NCBI GenBank assembly: GCA_919902735.1
Contig: CAKKRM010000317.1
Location: 1-51,071, forward strand
DNA length: 51,071 nt
Source: Anaerolineales bacterium
GTDB lineage: Bacteria; Chloroflexota; Anaerolineae; Anaerolineales; Villigracilaceae
Direction of reading: 5' to 3'
In this document: piece after piece, positions 14,307 to 22,433 of the stretch
Layout: the number at the start of each line of letters is the position of its first letter
How positions within the stretch are numbered: position 1 is the first letter of the stretch
Notes under the pieces: model-generated
What the model saw: only the letters and a program-made list of their open reading frames with translations
What the model was told of the DNA's origin: nothing
Database searches by the model: none
Translations under genes and position numbers: made by a program

Positions 14307-16433
14307 ATGTCAGAAGACCGCACTCGTTCCCTGCTTGAATTATTAATCAATGTCAGCCGTGAAGTTGCCACCGCGTTGGATCTTCGCACGGTTTTACAGC
14401 GCCTGCTTTTTGCCGCCATACAATATGTAGGCGGGGAGCGGGGCAGTATCGTTGTAATGGATGATATGGGCAAACCCGTGGATGCGACCATTGTCTACGG
14501 GAAGCAATTCCACGATCACACCACGCAACAATTGCGCGACACTGTGGAGCGCGGCCTGGCAGGCTGGGTGGTGCAGCACCGCAAGCCTGCGCTTGTGCCA
14601 GATACCAGCAAGGATGACCGCTGGCTTCGCCGCGCGGATGATTCCCTAGAAAACAGCGGCGCAAAATCTGCAATTTGTGTGCCGCTTATGGCACGGGAAA
14701 GACTGGTAGGGGTTCTTACGCTTGTACATTCCGTGCCCAACGCGTTTTCAGAAGAACATTTGGACTTAATGCAGACTATCGCTGACCAGGCAAGCGTGGC
14801 CGTGTTGAATGCGCGCCTGTACACCGAAAGCCAGCGGACGGCGCGCGTCATGTCCGCGCTGGCAGAGGGCGCGGCGGCGATCAACACCTCCCTCGAAATG
14901 CCGGATGTCTGGCGGCGCATCCTTAACCAGACCATGCAGGCCCTGCAAGTGGAGACCGTGGCTCTGGCCTTGATAGACACCGTCAATGGTGATTTGATCT
15001 TCCATGCGGCGGCGGGGCACAATTCCGGGAACATTCCGGGCAGGCGCATCCCCGTGGGGCAGGGGCTGGCTGGCCTGGTCATTCAGGATGGGCATGGGTT
15101 GGTGGCGCCAGTCGTCAAAAGTGAAACCCGCTATACCGAAGTGGACAGGTTCGGGGGAATCGAGATGCGCGCGCTCGCCATCGCCCCCATCCAATCTCAG
15201 GGAAAAGTCATCGGCGTGCTGGAGGCGATCAACCCGATCTCCGGCTCGTTCGACCCGGATGCCATGGTGGTGATGACCGGTTTGGGCAGCCTTGCCGGTA
15301 CAACCATCCAAAATGCCGAGTTGTTCGAGCTCCTGCAAAAGGCGCACCAGCATTACCGTGAATTGTTCGAAGACAGCGTGGATACCATCCTTATTACAGA
15401 CTGGGAAGGCAAGGTCCTCGAGGCCAACCGTCAGGCTGTGAAGTTAAGCGGATACAGCGTCGAGCAATTGCACTCCATGAGCATCGACCAGTTGCACGAA
15501 ATCAACTGGAATAAGACCGGATTGAATTTTGAATCGCTCAAACGCGACCTGGAATGTAATTATGAATCCAGTCTGCATCGCCAGGACGGCGGCTCCACAC
15601 CCATTGAAGTTCATGCGCGCCGCGTGGAATTCGAAGAGACTGACTCAGCCCAATGGATTTTGAGGGACATTACCGAACGCAAGGAACTGGATGCCCTGCG
15701 CGATGATATGACCTCCATGATCTACCATGACCTGCGCTCGCCGCTTGGGAATATCGTCTCCAGCCTGGAGATGATGAGCGGGTTGATGCCCGCGGGCGAT
15801 GATACGCTGAACACCATGTTCAACATCGCGCGGAATTCCACAGCCCGCATTCAACGCCTGGTCAATTCCCTGCTTGATATCAACCGCCTCGAAGCCGGCC
15901 AGCAGATCGTGGACCAGAACTCCGTCGACCCGGTGCTGCTCGTGCGCGAAGCGATCCGCGACGTGGAGCCGGGCGCCAATGCCCGCCAGCAAACGTTGAT
16001 CAACAAAGCCACCAGTGTGCTTCCGCTCATCTGGGTGGATGTGGATATGATCCATCGCGTGTTCATCAACTTGATGGAGAATGCCATTAAGTTTACGCTG
16101 GTGGAAGGGCGCATCGAGATCGGCGCGCAAACCACCGATGGCATTTTTGTGAAATTCTGGGTGCGCGATAATGGCCCCGGCATTTCAACATCCGACCAGG
16201 ATCGCATCTTCGACAAATTCACCCGCCTGCGCGGCAAGGATCGTCCCGGCGGCCTGGGGGTTGGGCTGGCATTTTGCCGCCTTGCTGTGCTGGGCCACGG
16301 CGGCGAAATATGGATCGAAAGCGAAGTGGGCAAAGGCACCACCTTCTGGCTTACCCTGCCTGTCGCGCAAAAGAAAGCCACCGGCCAACTCAAACGCCAA
16401 ACCGGCAGGCTGACCATCAAGCCGGATCGGTAA
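14307..16433 (+). CDS. GAF-GAF-PAS sensor histidine kinase
   Basis: 708 residues with no membrane segments, so a cytosolic sensor. The domains are GAF 1 (about 20-170), GAF 2 (about 190-345), PAS (about 347-455), HisKA with the H-box MIYHDLRSPLGN (His474), and HATPase_c. The last has N-box NLMENAIKFT, G1 WVRDNGPGIS and G2 GLGVGLAFC. The GAF domains could bind a small molecule or chromophore; neither shows an obvious bilin Cys. No response regulator gene is adjacent, so it is an orphan kinase here. TATACT lies 16 bases upstream of the ATG and AGGAT serves as a weak ribosome binding site. Confidence 0.93.
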   Translation: MSEDRTRSLLELLINVSREVATALDLRTVLQRLLFAAIQYVGGERGSIVVMDDMGKPVDATIVYGKQFHDHTTQQLRDTVERGLAGWVVQHRKPALVPDTSKDDRWLRRADDSLENSGAKSAICVPLMARERLVGVLTLVHSVPNAFSEEHLDLMQTIADQASVAVLNARLYTESQRTARVMSALAEGAAAINTSLEMPDVWRRILNQTMQALQVETVALALIDTVNGDLIFHAAAGHNSGNIPGRRIPVGQGLAGLVIQDGHGLVAPVVKSETRYTEVDRFGGIEMRALAIAPIQSQGKVIGVLEAINPISGSFDPDAMVVMTGLGSLAGTTIQNAELFELLQKAHQHYRELFEDSVDTILITDWEGKVLEANRQAVKLSGYSVEQLHSMSIDQLHEINWNKTGLNFESLKRDLECNYESSLHRQDGGSTPIEVHARRVEFEETDSAQWILRDITERKELDALRDDMTSMIYHDLRSPLGNIVSSLEMMSGLMPAGDDTLNTMFNIARNSTARIQRLVNSLLDINRLEAGQQIVDQNSVDPVLLVREAIRDVEPGANARQQTLINKATSVLPLIWVDVDMIHRVFINLMENAIKFTLVEGRIEIGAQTTDGIFVKFWVRDNGPGISTSDQDRIFDKFTRLRGKDRPGGLGVGLAFCRLAVLGHGGEIWIESEVGKGTTFWLTLPVAQKKATGQLKRQTGRLTIKPDR

Positions 16434-16510
16434 AATCACCCCAAAGTTCCCCCGTTGAAAAATAAAAATTTGTGGATAACCATCCACCCTATTCTTTTGT
16501 CAGGAGCGCC

Positions 16511-17368
16511 ATGCAGGAAATTTCAAAAAATATCCATATTGAAGATCAATACTCCGGAGTAACCCTGGGAGTCATTGTGACTCAGCGCGGGTTGATCCAG
16601 ATCGACGCGCCACCTTCCCCGGAAGATGCCCGTTCCTGGCGAGCCGCGCTCATGAACCTGGGCGGCGGCATGGAGCGCGTCCTCGTTAATCTGGATGCCC
16701 ATCCCGACCGAACCCTCGGCGCGCGCGCCATGGATTGCACGGTCATCGCGCATGAAAAAACGGCCAACACCTTTCGCACACGTCCCAGCACCTTCAAAGC
16801 CCAGGGCGAGGAAACCGGCGCAGATTGGGAATCAATTGCGGGATTAGGCAGTGTGCGCTGGGCTCCGCCTGAAATTTCATTTGCAGATCAAATGACCCTG
16901 CATTGGAGCGACACCCCCGTCTTCCTCGAGCATCATCCCGGCCCTTCCAACGGCTCTGTTTGGGTGCATTTGCCCGAAGAAAAAGTGATCTTCATTGGCG
17001 ACGCCGCGCTAAAGAACCAGCCGCCTTTCCTGGCTGGCTCCAATCTTAAAGCCTGGCTTGAGTCACTGAACACCCTGCTTGATCTTCCCTTTAAAGGATA
17101 TACCTTCATCAGCAGCCGCGGCGGCGTTGTGAATGCGAGCGTGATTAAAACTCAATACGACTTCCTCAAACAAGTCAACGAAAAGCTGGATAAGATCACG
17201 GCCAAGAAACCGAATCCCGCTGCGACCGAGAAACTGGTCGCCTCACTATTGACATGGTTCAAAGCCCCGGCAGCGCGCCAAAAACAATTTTCCCAGCGCC
17301 TGCGCTACGGACTGCTTCATTACAACTCGCGCCATCATCACGCCTCCACCCAGCCGTATGAGGATTAA
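16511..17368 (+). CDS. Metallo-beta-lactamase-fold protein with altered metal site
   Basis: 285 residues from the ATG at 16511, which has AGGAG 6 bases upstream; an in-frame ATG at 16472 lacks one. The MBL fold is suggested by GVIVTQRGLIQIDAPP at the start, the strand VLVNLDAHPDRTLGAR, HHPGPSNGSVWVHLPEEKVIFIGDAAL, and a C-terminal helical part. The usual metal motif HxHxDH reads DAHPDR, so two of its His are replaced. The later His (HHPGPS) and Asp (GDA) remain. It may bind one metal or none. The function is unknown, and it lies between a kinase and an asparaginase on the same strand. Confidence 0.75.
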   Translation: MQEISKNIHIEDQYSGVTLGVIVTQRGLIQIDAPPSPEDARSWRAALMNLGGGMERVLVNLDAHPDRTLGARAMDCTVIAHEKTANTFRTRPSTFKAQGEETGADWESIAGLGSVRWAPPEISFADQMTLHWSDTPVFLEHHPGPSNGSVWVHLPEEKVIFIGDAALKNQPPFLAGSNLKAWLESLNTLLDLPFKGYTFISSRGGVVNASVIKTQYDFLKQVNEKLDKITAKKPNPAATEKLVASLLTWFKAPAARQKQFSQRLRYGLLHYNSRHHHASTQPYED

Positions 17369-17380
17369 AGATTGATCGTA

Positions 17381-17459
17381 CACACCGTCCCGCAGGTTTA
17401 TTCCGAAAACAGGCTCATAGTACGTGAACCTGCGGGACGTTTTGGTAAGGTGTGTTAAT
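17381..17459. repeat. CGTCCCGAAGG inverted-repeat element, copy 2
   Basis: A variant with CGTCCCGCAGGTTT and AACCTGCGGGACGTTT; compensating changes keep the arms complementary. The right end GTAAGGTGTGTTAATG contains the ribosome binding site and the start codon of the asparaginase gene. Confidence 0.88.
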
Positions 17460-18513
17460 GGCTGCAGCGCACCCCATCCTTGAACTAAGCCGTGGTTCGG
17501 TTATTGAAGCCACACATTTTGGCTCCATCGCAGTTGTGGATTCGAGCGGTAAACTCCTGCATTCGTATGGCGACCCTGACACGGCCGCCTTTTTGCGTTC
17601 ATCGGCCAAACCGTTCCAGGCGATTCCCTTTGTGGAACAAGGCGGCGTGGAGCATTACAACTACACCCAGGCCGAGCTTGCCATCTCCTGCGCTTCGCAT
17701 GAGACTGCGCAATTGCATCTCGATACCGTGCAGGGAATGCAGGTGAAGATCGGCATTCAAGAACAATACCTGCAATGCGGTCCACACCTGCCCGGCGATG
17801 CAGCGAAATTAAGGGAAGTCATTCGGAAAGACATCCACCCCACTGCCAATTTCAACAACTGCTCGGGCAAACATACCACCATGCTGGCCTTCGCCAAAAT
17901 GCGCGGACTGCCCCTCGAAAATTATCTCAGCTTCGACCACCCCATCCAAAAAGACATCTTGAAAACATTCTCCGAAATGTGCGGCATGGGGATGGACAAA
18001 ATTCAACTCGGCATTGACGGTTGCTCCGCGCCGAATTTTGCCATCCCACTTGTGAATGCTGCTCTCGGAATGGCACGCATTTGCGATCCGCGTGACCTGA
18101 GCGAAGCGCGCGCAACCGCCTGCAAAAAGATCACCACCGCCATGACTACACATCCCGAAATGATCAGCAACTATGGCGAATTCGATTGCGAGTTGATGAA
18201 GATCGGCGCAGGCAAAATCGTCACCAAACGCGGCGCGGAGGGCTTTCAGATCATCGGCCTGATGCCCGGCGTGTACGGTGAAAATGGCGTGGGCATTGCC
18301 TTCAAAGTGACCGACGGCGATGCCTCGCGCATGAACGATAATTTGGAATCGAGTGCGCGTGTCCGGCCTGCGATCACGCTCGAGATTTTGAACCAGCTCA
18401 AGGCTTTGAATGAAGCGCAGTTACAGTCGCTTGCCAGGTTTGGTCCCGCAAAAATATTGAAGAACTATGCAGGCATTGTCACTGGAAAGTCACAGCCTGT
18501 ATTTCGCTTATAG
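17458..18513 (+). CDS. Asparaginase of the thermolabile/type II (PF06089-like) family
   Basis: 351 residues from the ATG at 17458. Family hallmarks are GSVIEATHFGSIAVVD near the start, FLRSSAKPFQA, SCASHETAQ and NNCSGKHTTML. Further ones are GIDGCSAPNFAIPL and a C-terminal NYAGIVTGKSQPVF. Members of this Rhizobium-etli-type family hydrolyse L-asparagine to aspartate and ammonia. The ribosome binding site (AAGGTG) and start codon come from the right end of a palindromic repeat element, so that element now supplies its translation signals. A second element of the same family follows the stop codon directly. Confidence 0.9.
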   Translation: MAAAHPILELSRGSVIEATHFGSIAVVDSSGKLLHSYGDPDTAAFLRSSAKPFQAIPFVEQGGVEHYNYTQAELAISCASHETAQLHLDTVQGMQVKIGIQEQYLQCGPHLPGDAAKLREVIRKDIHPTANFNNCSGKHTTMLAFAKMRGLPLENYLSFDHPIQKDILKTFSEMCGMGMDKIQLGIDGCSAPNFAIPLVNAALGMARICDPRDLSEARATACKKITTAMTTHPEMISNYGEFDCELMKIGAGKIVTKRGAEGFQIIGLMPGVYGENGVGIAFKVTDGDASRMNDNLESSARVRPAITLEILNQLKALNEAQLQSLARFGPAKILKNYAGIVTGKSQPVFRL

Positions 18514-18600
18514 TACCGTCCCGAAGGTTTCGACAAGCTCAACCCAAGCGTTTGTGCAAACGTATCAGGTTTTTTTACGAAAACCTTCGGGACGTTTTGG
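18514..18600. repeat. CGTCCCGAAGG inverted-repeat element, copy 3
   Basis: CCGTCCCGAAGGTTT and AAACCTTCGGGACGTTTT arms enclose a spacer containing TTCGACAAGCTCAA. The element fills the whole gap between the asparaginase stop codon and the Nth-like gene, whose upstream region GGTAAAG is its right end. Confidence 0.88.
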
Positions 18601-18609
18601 TAAAGTTAT

Positions 18610-19275
18610 ATGAAAAATCTTAAGACACGCGCGATCAAGATCCACCAAACTTTACTGGAAGCCTTTGGCGAACCCACCTGGCGCAACCCCCTGCCTGCCA
18701 TGGATGAACTCGTCTCCACCATCCTTTCGCAGAACACGAACGACATCAACCGCGACCGCGCCTTCGAGTCCTTGCGTGCCAAATTCCCAAGCTGGGAAGC
18801 GGTGCGTGATGCCAAAGAAGAAGATGTGATCGCCGCGATTAAATCTGCGGGATTAGCCAACCAAAAGGGAGCGCGCATCCAGCAGGTTCTGCGCGCCATT
18901 ACCGAGGAACGCGGCTCGCTCAACCTGGACTTTTTAGCGGGCCTGCCCATCGAAGAAGCGCGCGCCTGGCTGACAAAGTTCAACGGCGTGGGGCCCAAAA
19001 CCGCCGCCATCGTTTTATGCTTTTCATTGAACATGCCCGCCTTCCCCGTAGACACGCACGTCTACCGCGTCACTGGCCGACTTGGCCTGCGCCCCGAAAA
19101 AATGAACGTGGAACAAGCGCATCCTTATCTCGAATCTGTTTTTCCGCCAGAGACGTATTACGCCGCGCATTTGAACATCATCCGTTTGGGACGTGAGGTC
19201 TGCCATGCCAGAAAACCGAATTGCCCAGTGTGCCCGGTCAATAAATTGTGTGAATATAAAGATAAGACGAGATGA
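18610..19275 (+). CDS. Endonuclease III-like DNA glycosylase/AP lyase
   Basis: 221 residues. The helix-hairpin-helix FNGVGPKTAAIVL carries the catalytic Lys130, and PVDTHVYRV carries the catalytic Asp148. The 4Fe-4S loop uses Cys198, Cys205, Cys208 and Cys214 (C-x6-C-x2-C-x5-C), as in Nth. N-terminal LVSTILSQNTND is the family's STILSAQxTD helix with Asn variants. It should remove oxidised pyrimidines and nick abasic sites in base excision repair. The ribosome binding site and upstream region derive from a palindromic repeat element. It is a bona fide Nth relative, though the SQNT variant suggests a divergent subgroup. Confidence 0.92.
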   Translation: MKNLKTRAIKIHQTLLEAFGEPTWRNPLPAMDELVSTILSQNTNDINRDRAFESLRAKFPSWEAVRDAKEEDVIAAIKSAGLANQKGARIQQVLRAITEERGSLNLDFLAGLPIEEARAWLTKFNGVGPKTAAIVLCFSLNMPAFPVDTHVYRVTGRLGLRPEKMNVEQAHPYLESVFPPETYYAAHLNIIRLGREVCHARKPNCPVCPVNKLCEYKDKTR

Positions 19276-19277
19276 TA

Positions 19278-19372
19278 CGTCATTGCGAGGGCGTTCTATG
19301 CCCGAAGCAATCTCCGACTTCATAAGAGAGATTGCTTCGTCGCTAAGAACAAGAGCGCTCCTCACAATGACG
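19278..19372. repeat. GTCATTGCGAGG palindromic element, copy b
   Basis: Starts GTCATTGCGAGG and ends CTCACAATGACG, with inner GAAGCAATC and GATTGCTTC pairing. It fills the gap between the Nth-like gene and the YbaK-like gene. Confidence 0.88.
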
Positions 19373-19379
19373 GGACAAT

Positions 19380-19859
19380 ATGTGTATGGAAACCCCTCCC
19401 GTAAGCATTACCCTCGAAAAACTTGGCGTGCCGCATACGATCTTTCGGCATGAGACACCTGTCACTTCGTTTGAGCAAGCCGCGAGTGAGCGCGGTCAGC
19501 GTCCCTCGCAGGTGGTGCGAAGCATCCTGTTCCGTATTGCCGAAGATGAATTTATAATGGCTCTTGTGGCTGGGCCAGATCAGGTCTCGTGGAAGGCTTT
19601 GCGAAAACTACTTGGCCGTTCGCGGGTTTCGATGGCAGGCGAGGATGAAGTCCTTGCAGTGACGGGCTACCGCGTCGGGACGGTGGGGCCGTTTGGGTTG
19701 TTGCGTCCGCTCAAAGTCCTGATAGAAGCGGGCGTGATGAGGGAGGAGGAAGTGTCCATTGGGTCGGGGATGCGAAATACGGCGGTCATCTTGAAGAGCA
19801 AGGATCTGCATCACGCTTTGCAGGATGCAGAGGTTGTAGAATTAGTTGAAAAAGATTGA
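19380..19859 (+). CDS. YbaK/EbsC (aminoacyl-tRNA deacylase) family protein
   Basis: 159 residues (157 if the ATG at 19386 is used). The fold signature includes the N-terminal LEKLGVPHTIFRHETPVTSFEQAA and the strand QVVRSILFRI. Then come ALVAGPDQVSWKALRKLLGR with the conserved Lys region, and GYRVGTVGPFGL, matching the family's GGxxPxG loop. Members hydrolyse mischarged tRNA such as Ala- or Cys-tRNA(Pro), acting in trans in the cytosol. Only a weak ribosome binding site is visible because the upstream DNA is a palindromic repeat. A hairpin repeat follows the stop codon. Confidence 0.88.
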   Translation: MCMETPPVSITLEKLGVPHTIFRHETPVTSFEQAASERGQRPSQVVRSILFRIAEDEFIMALVAGPDQVSWKALRKLLGRSRVSMAGEDEVLAVTGYRVGTVGPFGLLRPLKVLIEAGVMREEEVSIGSGMRNTAVILKSKDLHHALQDAEVVELVEKD

Positions 19860-19860
19860 T

Positions 19861-19938
19861 AACCACGAAGGGTCACAAAGGTACACAAAGGAAGTTCTTT
19901 TAATTCTCCCTTTGTGACCCTTTGTCTCCTTTGTGGTT
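19861..19938. repeat. Inverted repeat, AACCACGAAGG type
   Basis: The left arm AACCACGAAGGGTCACAAAG pairs with the right arm CTTTGTGACCC...CTTTGTGGTT. It could form a long hairpin on either strand between the YbaK-like and ClbS-like genes. Confidence 0.85.
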
Positions 19939-19961
19939 GAGGTTTAAAACGGAGAATATCA

Positions 19962-20804
19962 ATGAGCTACAAACAACGCACAATTGACTTTATTGAAATC
20001 GAATGGGCCACCTACATTGAGCGCTTCAACCGATTGCCCGTGGACGAGGGGAACAGGCGCGTGAAGAAGCAGGGGTATGCGCAGTTCCGCGATATGCTGG
20101 CGCATGTGCTGGCCTGGTGGGAGGAGGCGCTGCCGATCATCCTTGCCATTGCCGAGGAGCGCGAATACGAACGCAGGAAATATGATTTCGATGTTTTCAA
20201 TGCGGGAGCGATTGAAAAATATAAGGGCTGGGATGAGGCTGAGTTCCTAACTCATTTTGAGAAAATGCGTCAGAAAGCCGCAGCAGACCTAAAGTCGATG
20301 AATGAAGCGGCCTGGGAGAATCGCCGTGTGCGGTCTTGGGTCAACGGGATTTTCATCCACCATGCGCGCGAGCACCTCGTCGCGTTGAGCCGCTTCCTCA
20401 CATTGGATACGCTGGAGAATGAATGGGCCGTGTATATCGAAAAATTTGAGACGGTCGAAGATAAGGGTGCGTTCCTGAAAAAACAGGGCGTCGAAAATTT
20501 TCGTGAGCTGCTTGGGCATGTGATTGCATGGTGGGAGGAGGGTGAGCGCATTGTGACGGGGATCTGGAAAGACCCGAATTTCAAATGGCAGGATATGGAT
20601 ACGGATGCGTTCAATGCTGAGTTGATCGTGAAGTATAAGAAACTTTCCGATGCAGAAGCGCAAAAGCAATTTGAAAGTAAAAGACAGGCTATGATCAAGC
20701 TCGTGAACGACCTGCCTGCGGATGTGTTTGCGAACCGCGATATTGAAAGCTGGCTCGCCGCGGATGTGGTTGAACATTTCGATGAACACGCGATTCATGC
20801 ATAA
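19962..20804 (+). CDS. Tandem ClbS/DfsB-like four-helix bundle protein
   Basis: 280 residues made of two homologous halves of about 140 residues. The halves share xxEWATYIERF / xxEWAVYIEKF, KKQGYAQFRDMLAHVLAWWEE / KKQGVENFRELLGHVIAWWEE, DVFNAGAIEKYKGW / DAFNAELIVKYKKL and a closing SW...H..EH. This matches the ClbS/DfsB (DUF1706) family of DinB-like bundles, including the colibactin self-resistance hydrolase. The substrate here is unknown. Internal duplication within one polypeptide probably makes a covalent dimer. A good GGAG-type ribosome binding site precedes the ATG. Another DinB-like protein is encoded at 37.6-38.0 kb. Confidence 0.82.
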   Translation: MSYKQRTIDFIEIEWATYIERFNRLPVDEGNRRVKKQGYAQFRDMLAHVLAWWEEALPIILAIAEEREYERRKYDFDVFNAGAIEKYKGWDEAEFLTHFEKMRQKAAADLKSMNEAAWENRRVRSWVNGIFIHHAREHLVALSRFLTLDTLENEWAVYIEKFETVEDKGAFLKKQGVENFRELLGHVIAWWEEGERIVTGIWKDPNFKWQDMDTDAFNAELIVKYKKLSDAEAQKQFESKRQAMIKLVNDLPADVFANRDIESWLAADVVEHFDEHAIHA

Positions 20805-20805
20805 A

Positions 20806-20862
20806 AACGTCCCGAAGGTTGCTGTCAGGCATTCAAATTAATAACATAAACCTTCGGGACGG
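20806..20862. repeat. CGTCCCGAAGG inverted-repeat element, copy 4
   Basis: Short version with ACGTCCCGAAGGTT and AACCTTCGGGACGG arms. It fills the gap between the ClbS-like gene and folK. The folK ribosome binding site AAGGAT begins a few bases beyond its right end. Confidence 0.88.
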
Positions 20863-20877
20863 TATTCAAGGATAATT

Positions 20878-21363
20878 ATGGAACACATCGTTTATCTCGC
20901 GCTTGGAAGCAACGTCGGCAACCGCCTCGCCAATTTGAAGAATGCAATCAGTAATCTCACGCCGCAATTGAACGTGAAGAAGAAGTCGCCTGTCTATGAA
21001 ACGCCGCCGTGGGGTTTCAAGGAGCAGGCTGCATTTTTGAATCAAGTGGCGATGGCGGAGACTTATCTTGAGCCTGAAGAATTGCTTGGACATTTGAAAC
21101 GACTCGAAAAGGCATTAGGCCGTGAGGAAAGTTTTCAGAACGGCCCGCGCCTGATCGACATGGATATTTTGTTTTTCGATGACATCCTCATCGATTCGCC
21201 GCCGCTGGTGATTCCGCATCCGCGCTTGCATCAACGCGCGTTTGTGCTTGTACCGTTGAATGACATTGCGCCGAATCTGTTTCATCCGCTGTTGGGGAAA
21301 CCCGTTCGTGAATTGCTGCTGGATGTGGATCGGATCAATGTGAATGTGTATGAAGGTAAATAA
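20878..21363 (+). CDS. folK: HPPK, 6-hydroxymethyl-7,8-dihydropterin pyrophosphokinase
   Basis: 161 residues, a normal length. Family motifs include YLALGSNVGNRLANL at the N-terminus, SPVYETPPWGFKEQAAFLN, and the ATP/Mg site GPRLIDMDILFFDD (family consensus RxxDxDILxF). The closing PHPRLHQRAFVLVPL is also present. It transfers pyrophosphate from ATP to 6-hydroxymethyl-7,8-dihydropterin in folate biosynthesis. No other folate gene is adjacent, so it stands apart from the usual folP/folB cluster. AAGGAT is positioned 6 bases before the ATG. Confidence 0.96.
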   Translation: MEHIVYLALGSNVGNRLANLKNAISNLTPQLNVKKKSPVYETPPWGFKEQAAFLNQVAMAETYLEPEELLGHLKRLEKALGREESFQNGPRLIDMDILFFDDILIDSPPLVIPHPRLHQRAFVLVPLNDIAPNLFHPLLGKPVRELLLDVDRINVNVYEGK

Positions 21364-21380
21364 ATTTTGTATAACCCAGT

Positions 21381-21523
21381 GGTTGAGTAGAGCGGGTGTT
21401 CTTCCCGCTCGTACACTTGCACCGTACGCAAGTGCGGTGTCGAAACCAACAGTGAATAAAAAGCGCTTCGTGAATATGTTGGTTTCGATACGCTCCGCGA
21501 AGAACACGCTGAGCTACTCAACC
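21381..21523. repeat. Nested inverted repeat, GGTTGAGTAG type
   Basis: The outer arms are GGTTGAGTAG (21381-21390) and CTACTCAACC (21514-21523). The inner arms are TCGAAACCAAC and GTTGGTTTCGA. It fills nearly the whole gap between folK and the FAH gene. The outer arm contains CTACTCA, also found at the ends of the element in the NUDIX gene. Confidence 0.82.
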
Positions 21524-21552
21524 AACAGAGTATTGTGTAAAGGAAGCAGTAA

Positions 21553-22308
21553 ATGAAAATCATTCGCTATCAAAGTGAAGAAGGCCCAAAATATGGCTGG
21601 ATGCTGGATGACAAGGTCGGCGAGATTCAGGGAAACATCTTTGGCGAATATCGCCGCCGCGAAGCAAAGACTCCAGTGGGCGAGTTGAAACTGCTCGCGC
21701 CCTGTGAGCCAAGCAAAATCCTGTGCGTGGGACGCAACTATGTGGAGCACGCCAAGGAGTTGGGCAATGAAGTTCCCAAAGTGCCGCTTATCTTTTTGAA
21801 GCCGCCTTCATCCATCATTGCGAACGGTGAGAGTATTTATTTGCCGCCGCAATCCAAACAGGTGGAGCATGAAGCGGAACTGGTTGTTGTGATTGGCGCA
21901 CGCGCAAAAAATGTCACCACAGAAAACGCGAAGGAAACCATCTTCGGGTACACCATCGGCAACGACATTACCGCCCGCGATTTGCAGCAGGTGGACGGTC
22001 AATGGACGCGCGCGAAAGGCTTCGACACCTTCTGTTCCTTCGGCCCGTGGATCGACACCGAGTTCGACGCATCCGATGCCGTCGTCACCTGCCGCGTGAA
22101 TGGGCAGATGCGCCAGATGGCATCCACGCGCGATATGGTCTTCAACGTGGGCACATTGATCGCATACATTTCATCCGTGATGACGCTGGAACCTGGTGAT
22201 GTCATTTTCACCGGCACGCCCGCCGGTGTGGGCGAGTTGAAGAACGGCGATGTGGTGGATGTGGAGATCGAGGGGCTGGGGAAGTTGAGTAATCCGGTGA
22301 AGGTGTAA
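21553..22308 (+). CDS. Fumarylacetoacetate hydrolase (FAH) family protein
   Basis: 251 residues, the single-domain FAH size. ILCVGRNYVEHAKELG and PLIFLKPPSSII open the domain. The metal ligands lie in EHEAELVVVIG (Glu pair) and GYTIGNDITARDLQ (Asp). ARAKGFDTFCSFGPWI and the closing GDVIFTGTPAGVGEL are typical. Members are Mg-dependent hydrolases, decarboxylases or hydratases acting on 2-oxo acids such as acylpyruvates or oxaloacetate. The exact substrate cannot be told. A clear AAAGGAAG ribosome binding site precedes the ATG. Confidence 0.93.
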   Translation: MKIIRYQSEEGPKYGWMLDDKVGEIQGNIFGEYRRREAKTPVGELKLLAPCEPSKILCVGRNYVEHAKELGNEVPKVPLIFLKPPSSIIANGESIYLPPQSKQVEHEAELVVVIGARAKNVTTENAKETIFGYTIGNDITARDLQQVDGQWTRAKGFDTFCSFGPWIDTEFDASDAVVTCRVNGQMRQMASTRDMVFNVGTLIAYISSVMTLEPGDVIFTGTPAGVGELKNGDVVDVEIEGLGKLSNPVKV

Positions 22309-22314
22309 ATTTCC

Positions 22315-22411
22315 CGTCATTGCGAGGGCGATGCTTTTTCGCCCGAAGCAATCGCCTAACGTGTTGGAGATTGCTTCGCCGCTAAGAGCAAGTGCGCGGC
22401 TCGCAATGACG
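22315..22411. repeat. GTCATTGCGAGG palindromic element, copy c
   Basis: Begins CGTCATTGCGAGG and ends CTCGCAATGACG, with inner GAAGCAATC and GATTGCTTC. It fills the gap between the FAH gene and the aminotransferase gene. Confidence 0.9.
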
Positions 22412-22433
22412 ATAATCTCTTTAGGAGTTTGTT

